Of a DNA stretch of 64,000 nt, positions 23,901 to 35,900 are shown one piece after another (within the stretch, counting starts at the first letter, position 1; each line of letters begins with the position of its first letter). The stretch covers positions 28,083,841-28,147,840 of the forward strand of contig CM068583.1 in NCBI GenBank assembly GCA_035048485.1, in the 5' to 3' direction. The stretch comes from Pteria penguin. Lineage: Eukaryota; Mollusca; Bivalvia; Pterioida; Pteriidae. The position numbers were made by a program, and so were the translations under genes. The notes beneath the pieces are model-generated. The model did not search any database, was not told the origin of the DNA, and worked only from the letters and a program-made list of their open reading frames with translations.

Positions 23901-26900
23901 TGCTCCACACATTCTATTCAATAATAAATTGCCTTCACAATCAACAGATGAGGTATCCTGTAAAAGTAATTTCATCTTAAAAACTTGTCTTTATAACATA
24001 ATATACATACACATATTCACTAAATAATGGATCTATAAGATTTAGACTACAGGGGGAGTTTTACTAATTGTCATAAGCTTAAACCTAGACCTAGACATAA
24101 ACTTTGCCAAGAAATATTTGTCTCCTCCCTAAAGAGTTCCAAACGTAACGTACATCTTTTACAACGTTTACCAATGTAAATACATATGAACATAGACTTC
24201 ATCAAAAATTCAAATGACGTACAAGTAAATTTGGTCTATGTTTGGTCTTACGACCTTTGGTAAATCTCACTCCAGATCTTTTAATCTTAATCTTTCTGTA
24301 TTTTTTAACTCACTAAAATTAATGCAAACACTTTGTATTGTTTTTGAAGTCTATTAAAACAGCATGTAAAAATACCAGTAAAACTGGAACTTAATAAGAT
24401 TCACTTAAAACAAAATTAAAGTTATGGTGTAAGATATTACTCAATACAAATTACATAATTTCTCATAATAAGGTTACATTGATTTCATACGATTTTATTA
24501 CTGTATATTTATATTACTGTTATGTCAGTTCTCAGAAAAAGATGAGTCTGTAGACCTAGTTGTCGGGCAGCTACAGCTGTGGCTCGGCAATGGTTAGACT
24601 GTATACCTCCACAAGTGATCACATGTTTACATCCTTGTTGAATGGCATCAGCAAGTAGGAATTCTAATTTTCTTACCTAAATTATGTGAAGAGATATTAC
24701 TGCATCTACCATAATCAAGAGATTTCAGGAGTAAATAAGATCCTTAAATGAGTGAATTTCATGTAAAGTGCCCCAGTTAAGTTAGAATTAGTGTATAATT
24801 AGATTCTGAGATAAAGTTAAAAATACATACATACACAAAGATTATGATCGTAAAAATATGACCTGGAACAGTAAGACATGCACAATACAGTAAAACTTGT
24901 TTTAACAGACACTCTACATTGGCAGACACTAGCTTTTAACAGATGCATGTTAAAAGAACTGATTTTTTCTTCAGAATGTTTTTATAATACATTACTACAT
25001 AATGGTCACTGTGTGTTACAGACAACAGACACTATTTTTAATGCCAAATGCTGATAACGCATTTCAAAATGACCTGGTTTTATCTGACAGTAAAATAAAA
25101 AGCTGCATTTATATTACAAAGAAAAGCAGACAATTAGCCAATCAAGTATTGGTTACTGATATGTATCAATTGATACATGTTAATTCACTTGTAACAAAAA
25201 GTGATTATGCCCCGTAGTGTAAAGATTAGAAAACTTAGTTGACTTTGAATACAATAAGGTAGTTTGAAGTATGCTTCCAAACCAAAGACATTTTCTTTGA
25301 AAGTACAGATTAATCTGATAAAGGGCACAAAATTGAAAATTGTCATATCAATTTTGTAATTTGGAATTGGTTTTTAAAATGCCTTTCCATGAATATTCCC
25401 ATCAGTCACTGTGGTTCAATATTGTGGGAGAAAGCCTTGAAATATGCACAGGATTTGAATTAATCTGAATCCAAAACCTCTACTAGCACGTTGGAGTCCT
25501 TTAGAAACACAACTTTCTGATGATAGAGAATTCAGAAAATGAGCTGACCAACAGCTAGTTGCGATCTGACCAGTGAATTGATTTTGAATCAACAGATACA
25601 ATGGTAAATAACAATGACTGTCAAACGATTAAATCAACTTAGATTAAGATAGTGATATATAACAAGAGGCCCAAGTGGGCCTATATCGCTCACCTGAGTA
25701 CCTAGATGATCAGTCATGCATGAAGGAAGAATTCATTTATTTTTGCATTAATGTGACTAAGTCAACACAGATGTTGAAAATGTGTCAAATTTTATTTCAG
25801 GCTAGAATAAAAAACAACACTTTTTTGCACTTCCACTCAGGTGATTTTGATATTAAGCATTTCCTTTGTCTCTGCAAGAAGTCATTCAGGGCAACAAGTT
25901 AGTCATTTTCTTTAGGTGGGGCCTTTTGTTGACTGATTTCAAGTCTGGGTCATGAACAACAATTGTTTCAAATATTGTCCAGATCTAACTTAAAATTGCC
26001 TAATTTCATATGTAGAGTGTTGAGAAACATCTAAAAACTAATTTAGATGTGTAAAAAAAAAAAAAATTTTTTTGACCACAGCTGGATTTGAACCGCTACT
26101 CTCCATATTTCAATTACCAAGTGGTATATGTACCATTGTGAGAACTGCTTTTTAGACATGGTGACATTATCTGTTTACCAATTTGGATGAAATTTACCAA
26201 ATTGATAGAGGACTTTTAGTACTTCATGTATTCCATGTTTCATTAAAATCTTTCATGCGGTATAACAGCAGAAGTGAAAAATGTGATTGAATTGTTCCTA
26301 TACACCCTCATTTGGAAGTCTTAAAAAATTCATAGAAAATCCAAAAATTGAGATATTGACAAAATTCTTTCAAAGTAACAATCCTTACCATAATTATGAT
26401 CACAATAGTGCATAAGAAATCATCATTATCAATTAACTAGGAAACATGACACTTTTTTTCTGCATTGAATCACCAAGTCCAAAGAAATGTCGAAAAAAAA
26501 TTCTAAAATTTGATTTTGGAAGGGAACCAAAATGACAATACGTCTTCACTCATCCCTCTAGATCATTTCTATGCATTCTATTTGTCTCTGTATACAGCCC
26601 GTATGAAAAAGAATATTGTTAAAGGAGGGAACTCTTTTGTGACCTACTTTTGACTATGGTGGCGCCACCTGTAAAGAGGTCTAGACAAAAACAACAGAAT
26701 TTGCAGAGGATCATAAGTGACTTATTTCTACCAAGATTTATTAAAATCCTTCCAACAGTTTTGTAGAAAAAGTTGAAAATGTGAAAAATGGCCTCCCTCC
26801 CCCCCTTTTTTTTTTGGAAGTCTCAAACGTAAAATTCCTAATTTCATATGTTGAGTGTTGAGAAACATCTAAAAACTTATTTAGATGTGTAAAAAAAAAA

Positions 26901-29900
26901 AAAAAAAATTTTTTTGACCACAGCTGGATTTGAACCGCTACTCTCCATATTTCAATTACCAAGTGATATATGTACCATTGTGAGACCTACTTTTTAGACA
27001 TGGTGGCATTATCTGTTAACCAATTTGGATGAAATTTACCAAATTGATAGAGGACTTTTAGTACTTCATGTATTCCATGTTTCATTAAAATCTTTCATGT
27101 GGTTTTGTAGAAAAAGTTGAAAAATGGCAACCCCCCCCCCCCCCCTTTTTTTCTGGAAGTCTTAAAAAATTCATAAAAAATCCAAAAATTGAGATAACGA
27201 CAAAATTCTTTCACAATAATATTCCTTACCACAATTATGATCAAAATAGTCATTAAGAAATCATCAATATCAATTAACTGAAAAACATGACACTTTTCTT
27301 CATTGAAATGACTAAGTCCAGAAACACGTCAAAAAAGCGTAAATTTCTATTTGACCGATCTTAACCCCGAACACAATTTTTAATAACCCATCTTTATAGA
27401 TTGTTGAAATGCAATTAGTTTCCCAATTTATGTACTGGTTCTGGAGAAGAAGATGTTTGAAGAGGGGTACCCTTTTGGGCACTTTTGGTCCCGCCCTGGA
27501 TCCACCCCTGAGGGAATCTGGATCCCGAACAGAAACTTAGTAGAGGACTTTGAGTACTTACTTCCTATGAGGTTTGATGAAATTCTGTGCAGCCAATCTG
27601 GAGAAGAAGTTGAAAATGTTTCAACCAATCAGAGCCAATGGCGGCCATCTTGGATCACGGACTGGCATAAAAAACACACACTTGGTAGAGTACCTTGAGT
27701 ACTTACTTTGTATGAAGTTTGGTGAAATTCTGTGCAGCGGTTCTGGAGGAGAAGTCGAAAATGTGTCAACCAATCGGAGCCAATGGCGGCCATCTTGGAT
27801 CCCCGATCGGCATAAAAAACACAAACTTGGTAGAGGACTTTAAGTACTTACTTCCTATGAAGTTTGGTGAAATTCTGTGCAGCGGTTCTGAAGGAGAAGT
27901 CGAAAATGTGTCAACCAATCAGAGCCAATGGCGGCCATCTTGGATCCTGGATCGGCATAAAAAACACAAACTTGGTAGAGGACTTTGAGTACTTACTTCC
28001 TATGAAGTTTGGTGAAATTCTGTGCAGCAGTTCTGGAGGAGAAGTCGAAAATGTGTCAACCAATCAGAGCCAATGGCGGCCATCTTGGATCCTGGATCGG
28101 CATAAAAAACACAAACTTGGTAGAGGACTTTGAGTACTTACTTCCTATGAAGTTTGGTGAAATTCTGTGCAGCAGTTCTGGAGAAGAAGTCGAAAATGTG
28201 TCAACCAATCAGAGCCAATGGCGGCCATCTTGGATTACGGATTGGCAAAAAAAACACAAACTTGGTAGAGGACCTTGAGTACTTACTTCCTATGAAGTTT
28301 GGTAAAATTCTGTGCAGCGGTTCTGGAGGAGAAGTCGAAAATCAGTCAACCAATCAGAGACAATGGCGGCCATCTTGGATCCCCGATCGGCATAAAAAAC
28401 ACAAACTTGGTAGAGGACTTTGAGTACTTACTTCCTATGAAGTTTGGTGAAATTCTGTGCAGCGGTTCTGGAGAAAAAGTTGAAAATGTGTCAACCAATC
28501 AGAGCCAATGGCGGCCACCTTGGATCACGGATCGGCATAAAAAACACAAACTTTGTAGAGGACCTTAAGTACTTACTTCCTATGGAGTTTGGTGAAATTC
28601 TGTGCAGCGGTTCTGGAGAAGAAGTCGAAAATGTAGAAAAGTTAACGACGGACGCTGCACTATGACAATAGCTCACTTGGGCTATGCTCAGGTGAGCTAA
28701 AAACGTCAAGTCCTTATGCCTTGTTGACTCCTTAATGATGAAAATGTTGTCATAGACACGATGAACACTCTAATTCAATACTTTCTGTGCAAGATAGTCA
28801 GTGACAGCTATATCAAGTAAAGTACAAACAAAACTTGACAAATTTCTTTCTAGAATATAAACTAATCAAAGCGACATTAAATAAGTTAATTCCATGTATT
28901 TTAATCTGTTTCAAAAACTTGTATATATGTTTATTTTATTGACTAAATTGCACATATGTCTTACACTGAACACTCAAACTGTTATTATTTATCTGAAATC
29001 ATGTACAAAGGTACATGTGTTATATCAACTTTTTATAAATGGACACATGCCTATTAACCGACAAATACTTCAGTCCCTTGAGTGTCTGTTATACACTGGT
29101 TTATTGTATATTAAATTGATAAATATTCTTTCATCTCTGATTTTTCTTTTAGGAGTATTTTCCTTCCTGTGTTTCCCTGTTGTTGTGGGAATCTTATTAA
29201 GGTTGGAATATTTTTGATATCCTAAATGAAGGTAGCTCTCAAGCTTTTATTTCTCATGTTTCACATACCTGAAGTGGTAAACAAAAGTCATATGTGGATC
29301 TTTGAACTAATGTTACATTATCAAATGACTAGGCCACCAGTTGCACTATCATAGTTTAATAAAAATAAACTTACTAGAGTATGAATTCAAATAATATACA
29401 TTATTGATGACAATTAATATTATCCAAGAAAATGTAAATATCATTTAATTTGAATAATTATTAACCTTATTTCCTGATAAAGTACTTCCAGTCATATCAT
29501 CTCGCTTTATAGAAACAGAGCAATCATCAGGCAGTCCTGGTAGATTCCATTCATGTATAGGTGTGTCAGGATTGGCTAACTACAATACATTAATATCTTA
29601 TATAACAAACATTCATGATGACAGATTATCCTAAGACCATTACATAAAGATTAGTTGTAAGTGGTGAATTGGTAATTGATGCCAATGGAATACAAAATTA
29701 ATGCCAACTACTTGTTATATATCATTCCATTATGACACATACTCTAAATCAAACTCATATTGTAGTGTATAAATTAGCTTGGAGGATTTCATGGTAAATA
29801 TTCTTTAAGGAATGAATCTAATTTCTTTTTTTTCATTGGATGGAGGTATACCACGATAAAAAGGATGGAAAACTGCATCATTGCGGGTAGTGCATGATGC

Positions 29901-32900
29901 ATAAGTTTTCCGTCACTTTTTTCGTGGTATACTTCAATCAAAAGAAAAACAAATTAGATTCATTCCTTATCATTTAATTCTTTTCAAATATGTTTTATAT
30001 TCTCAGAAATTGGTATGTTATGTATGCACTATTTCTCCACATCTCTAAATTTCTGCTGTTGCAGCATGAATGTTGACGTCACAGTTAAGAAACCGTTGGA
30101 AAATATGTCATCAGCAAAAGAATTTTGTGGATGAGATATACCATAAACTTGTAAACCAATCAAAATGTGTGTTACATGTAAAATTAAATGATTCAATATG
30201 AAAAGAAATTAATCTAATCTACACAAAATTTCTAAACAATTATCATGATTATTTACCACTGTTATTTCATCATGTGAGCCAGCAGAGCAGAATTGGTGAG
30301 GTGCCTGACATGAGACCAATCCATCCCAGGTTTAAGTCCCACAAGTGACTTGTTTGTATCCTGAATGTGTCCATACAGTCACCAGATAAGAGACATAATT
30401 TTGGTGTAATGTAATTTTAACATAAGTATTTAACAATGGTTTCAATAGAAATTAGATAACCTCCTGTTCCTCTTTCAATTGATTTGCTGCCCTGGACCTG
30501 CTGCATTTCAAAACAACATATACAACACTGTGAACAATTGTAAATTTTAAAAATCCCAACTGGCATAATTCACTAGTCATTGCTAATTGCATACCAGTAA
30601 TATACCAAGGATCAGTTGTTCAAAACTTTAACCGCTGGTCAAGCTAACCAATGGCAGTCATAAAAGTTTGAGAGACAATTAATTTAATTGATAAGATTTT
30701 TGTATAAAAATCTGAATTACTTTACAAAGCTTGTTTCATATGCTACAAATCACTACACAGACTATGACTTAAAATCTTCTCATTTCAAAGATATAGTCAG
30801 ATGAAATTTAAACAAGAAACCATCAAGGACGGTATGACCGGATTACAAAGATGCCTTTGTGAGATGTGGATATCCTCTTATCAGCAACAAAGTCCAAGAT
30901 GACATTGACCCACTGATCAAGTGATAACTGATCAAATTTCGCATCGATGAGCAAGACCTCATAAAAGTTAACAAGGTATCTGAGATTCTGTTCACTGAAA
31001 AACAGTGTTCACTCACTGAAGCCTGAAGTCAAGTCAAGGTCAAGGTCACCAAGTATGTGTCAGATGGCAAGAGCTCACGAATGTTTATAATGTGACTAAG
31101 TTTGAAGTAGGTTATATTAACAGTAAGCAAGAGTTCACCCTAAAAGCAAAAACAGTCTGTGTTCACTGAAGTGTAAAATCAAGGTCAAAGTCACCACCAA
31201 AGTATTTCAGACGAGAAGACCTCATGTATGTCTAAAATCCCACTAAGTTTGAAGTAGGTAACATTAACAGTACATGTATGCAAGTGGTCACCCTAAAGAC
31301 AAACAAGAGGCCCAAGTGGGCCTATATCGCTCACCTGAGTACCTAGATTATCAGTCATGCATGAAGGAGAATTCATTTATTTTTGCATTAATGTGACTAA
31401 GTCAACACAGATGTTGAAAATATGTCAAATTTTATTTCAGGCTAGAATAAAAAACAACACTTTTTTGCACATCCATTCAGGTGATTTTGATATTAAGCAT
31501 TTCCTTTGTCTCTGCAAGAAGTCATTCAGGGCAACAAGTTAGTCATTTTCTTTAGGTGGGGCCTTTTGTTGACTGATTTCAAGTCTGGGTCATGAACAAC
31601 AATTGTTTCAAATATTGTCCAGATCTAACTTAAAATTGCCTAATTTCATATGTTGAGTGTTGAGAAACATCTAAAAACTTATTTAGATGTGTAAAGAAAT
31701 GAAAAAAAAATTTTGACCACAGCTGGATTTGAACCGCTACTCTCCATATTTCAATTACCAAGTGGTATATGTACTATTGTGAGAACTGCTTTTTAGACAT
31801 GGTGGCATTATCTGTTAACCAATTTGGATGAAATTTACCAAATTGATAGAGGACTTTTAGTACTTCATGTATTCCATGTTTCATTAAAATCTTTCATGTG
31901 GTATAACAACAGAAGTGAAAAATGTGATTGAATTGTTCCTATACACCCTCATTTGGAAGTCTTAAAAAATTCATAGAAAATCCAAAAATTGAGATATTGA
32001 CAAAATTCTTTCAAAGTAACAATCCTTACCATAATTATGATCACAATAGTCCATAAGAAATCATCATTATCAATTAACTAGGAAATATGACACTTTTTTC
32101 TGCATTGAATCACCAAGTCCAAAGAAATGTCGAAAAAAATTCTAAAATTTGATTTTGGAAGGGAACCAAAATGACAATACATCTTCACTCATCCCTCTAG
32201 ATCATTTCTATGCATTCTATTTGTCTCTGTATACAGCCCGTATGAAAAAGAATATTGTTAAAGGAGGGAACTCTTTTGTGACCTACTCTTGACTATGGTG
32301 GCGCCACCTGTAAAGAGGTCTGGACGAAAACAACAGAATTTGAAGAGGATCATAAGTGACTTATTTCTACCAAGATTTATTAAAATAAAACAGTTTTGTA
32401 GAAAAAGTTGAAAATGTGAAAAATGGCCAAAACACCCCCCCCCCCTTTTTTTTTTTGGAAGTCTTAAACGTAAAATTCCTAATTTCATATGTTGAGTGTT
32501 GAGAAACATCCAAAAACTTATTTAGATGTGTAAAAAAAAAAAAAAAATTTTTTTGACCACAGCTGGATTTGAACCGCTACTCTCCATATTTCAATTACCA
32601 AGTGGTATATGTACCATTGTGAGACCTACTTTTAGACATGGTGGCATTATCTGTTAACCAATTTGGATGATCCGCACAAAAAACAAAACTTTGAAAAGGA
32701 CTATGAGTACTTGCATCCTACCCAGTTTTATCACAATCCTTCAAGTTGTTCTGTAGATCAAGTTGAAGATATGAAAAATTGTCCCCCCCCCCTTTTCTTG
32801 GAAGTCTTAAAAAATTCATAAAAAATTCAAAAATCGAGACATTGAAAAAATTCCTTCGCACCAGCATTCCTTACCATAGAAATGATTAAATGAAACCAAA

Positions 32901-35900
32901 TGAATGCATCAATGTTTACTAAAAGAAAATAATAACTCTTTAATGCATTAAAATAACAAAGTCCAAAATAAAAATGAAAAAACGTCAAAAATTTGATTTC
33001 GGAATGGAACCAAAAATATCAACACTTCTTCCCATATGCCTCTAAATCATTCCAATGCAGTCGGTTTGTCGCTGTATGCACCCGATCTGAATAAGAAGTT
33101 TGTCAAAGGAGGGTACCCTCTGTGACCTACTTTTGTCTGTGGTGGTGCCACCTGTTCATGGATCCTGACAAAAATGACCACATTTGTCGGGGACCTTGAG
33201 TATTTGATGCATGCCAAGTTTCACTGAATTCCAGCGAGTGGTTCCGAAGAAAAAGTTCAAACTGTGAAATGTTTACACCAATTATCCCACCCCCCTTTTT
33301 CTTGAAAGTCTTAAAAAATTCATAAAAAATCCAAAACATAAAATATTGAAAAATTTTCTTCGCAGTAGTATTTCTTACCATCAAAATGATCAAATTAAAC
33401 CAAATTAATGCATCAATGTTTACTAAAAGAAAAAAATACCTCTTTTCTGCATTAAAACTACCAAGTACAAAAAAACGTCAAAAAAACGTCAAAAATTTGA
33501 TTTCGGAACGGAACCAAAAATAACAACACTTCTTCACACATCCCTCTAGATCATTCATATGCATTCGGTTTGTCTCTGTATGCCCCCGGTCTGAAGAAGA
33601 AGTTTGTCAAAGGAGGGTACCCTCTTTGACCTACTTTTGCCTGTGGTGGCGCCACCTGTTGATGAATCCGGACGAAAAACAACAACACTTGTAGGGGACC
33701 ATGAGTACTACATGCTTATCAAGTTTTATCAAATTCTGTTCAGTGGTTCTGGAGAAGAAGTCGAAAATGTGAAAAGTTAACGACGGACGACGGACGACGG
33801 ACGACAGACGACGGACGACGGACGGACGACGGACGACGGACGGTGATTGATCACAATAGCTCACTTGAGCCTTTGGCTCAGGTGAGCTAAAAACAGTGTG
33901 TGTTCACTGAAGCATAAAGTCAAGGTCAAGGTCACTAAATTTTTGTATTGGTTGGATAGAACATTCAAGTATCTACAAACCTACCAACTTTGACAGAAGG
34001 ACCCTTTAGGGTATGAAAGAAACCAAGCTAAACGCAAATGCTAAACGCAAAATGTTGACGCCGTGCGGATCGACGGATGGATTTCGCCAATTCATAGAAC
34101 GGAATTGCTTTGCAATCTGGTCAAAAATAAGGATGGATTCCTACACGGTGACTTATCAGCCAAAGCTACTATCTTGAATGAACAATTTCAACCGGTGTTC
34201 ACACAAGAGGATCTCAGTAACATTCTGGACAAAGGAACAAGCCTTCACCCTACAGTGTCTCCAATCAAAGTTCCAAACAACAGGATGTTGAGACTTCTAT
34301 GAGGACTCAACCTGTATAAAGCTACTGGGGCAGATGATATTCCATCATGCATCCTCAAGAATGCTGCTGAAAGCCTTGCTCCATACCTCACTTACATATA
34401 CCAGTCTTCCCTGAACAAAGGTACTGTACCAAATGACTGGAAGAAAGCAAACGTTGTCCCTATCTTTAAGAAGGGAGAAAAACACATACCTGCAAATTAC
34501 AGGCCTGTTTTTTTTACCTCCATAGTCTGCATATTGATGGAGCATAACATTTACAGGACAGTAATGGACCATTCCAATAAACATGCTATCCTGCGCAATA
34601 TCCACAGCACAGTAATTGGCCCTTTTGATCAACATACTATCCTGTGTAATATCTACAGCACAGTTTTGAGTTATGGACCATTTCAATAAACATGCTATCC
34701 TGTGTGATATCCACAGTACAGTTATGGACCCTTTCGATAAACATGCCATCCTGTGTCGTATCCACAGCACAGTAATGGACTCTTTCGATAAACATGCTAT
34801 CCTGTGTGATATCCACAGCACAGAAATGGACACTTTCGATACACATGCTATCCTCTGTGATATCTACAGCAAAGAAATGGACCCTTTTGATAAACCTGCT
34901 ATCCTCTGTGATATCTACAGCACTTAATATTAAAATCACCTGAATGGATGTGCAAAAAAGTGCTGTTTTTTATTCTGGTCTGAAATAAAATTTGACATAT
35001 TTTCAACATTTGTGTTGACTTAGTCAGTAATGGACCCTTTCGATAAACCTGCTATCCTGTGTGATGAACAACATGGATTCCGATCTCAAAGATCCTGCGA
35101 ATCCCAGCTCCTAGTCACTTTTGACCAGCTTGTGAAGAACCTGGAGGAAGGCCACCAAACAAACATCATTCTCCACGACTTTGCCAAGGCTTTTGATGAA
35201 GTCCCATATCCCAGATTACTCCACAAAATTGAATACAATAGAGTCCAAAGGAGCACCCTAAAATGGATTAAAGAGTTTCTGTCATGCCAAACCCAGTCAG
35301 TTGTACTGGAGGGCAACACATCTTAACCACTAGACGTCACCTCTGGTGTGCCTCAGGGGACTGGAATGGGACCATCCTATTTCTGGTATACATCAATGAT
35401 ATGCCAGAACCTACCAAGTATATTCGCAGATGACAGTCTTCTGTACAGAAAAATCTGCAACAAAAGGGACATCAACCCAATTACAAGCTGACCTTAATGG
35501 GAAAAGAAGTGGCATATGTCTTTTTTCAATCCAACCAAATGCACATCATCTGCATCTCTGGAAGGAAAAAGACCAACGAGACATCTTAATAATTACATTA
35601 CATGGACACACACTAGAAGTTGTAGATAGTGGTAAATATCTGGGCGTGACTGTCAACAACAAGTAGGAATGATCACATCAGTAACATCACAGGAGAGGGT
35701 TTCAGGACTCTGAGATTCCTCAAACGCAGCCTAGGATGCAATACACCAAAGGTATTAAGCCTATACTGCTCTGGTTTGGCCAATCTTAGAGTCTATGCCT
35801 CTACAGTATAGAATCCTCACCACTCAACTTCAGTAAGATCACTAGAAGGAGTCCAAAGACGTGCAGCCAGTTTCGTGCTTGACAGCTACTGGGATAACTT

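Larger units (their letters stand above)
25662..28701 (+). mobile_element. Interspersed element (copy A) in intron 2, with 145-bp array
   Basis: Left end CAAGAGGCCCAAGTGGGCC and ATCGCTCACCTGAG; right end AATAGCTCACTTGGGC and GCTCAGGTGAGCTAAAAA. The subterminal CTCACCTGAG/CTCAGGTGAG pair is inverted. Two internal ~850-bp direct repeats each include a tRNA-like block. The right third is a 145-bp tandem array. No intact protein; the repeated 89-codon open frames are by-products of the tandem unit. It shares about 85-95% by eye with copy B over the left 1.2 kb. Confidence 0.75.

Noticed and set aside
27574..28665. Seven overlapping 89-codon open frames with similar protein sequence
   Set aside because: They repeat every 145 bp in shifted frames and simply follow the tandem unit; no start context, splice or family support. 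Treated as repeat, not a gene family.
30280..30345. tRNA-like B box (CAGGTTTAAGTCCC)
   Set aside because: Only a weak B-box match; no A box or paired stems could be found.
34345..34939. Minus-strand 162- and 100-codon repetitive open frames
   Set aside because: Antisense readings of the 51-bp minisatellite in the LINE.
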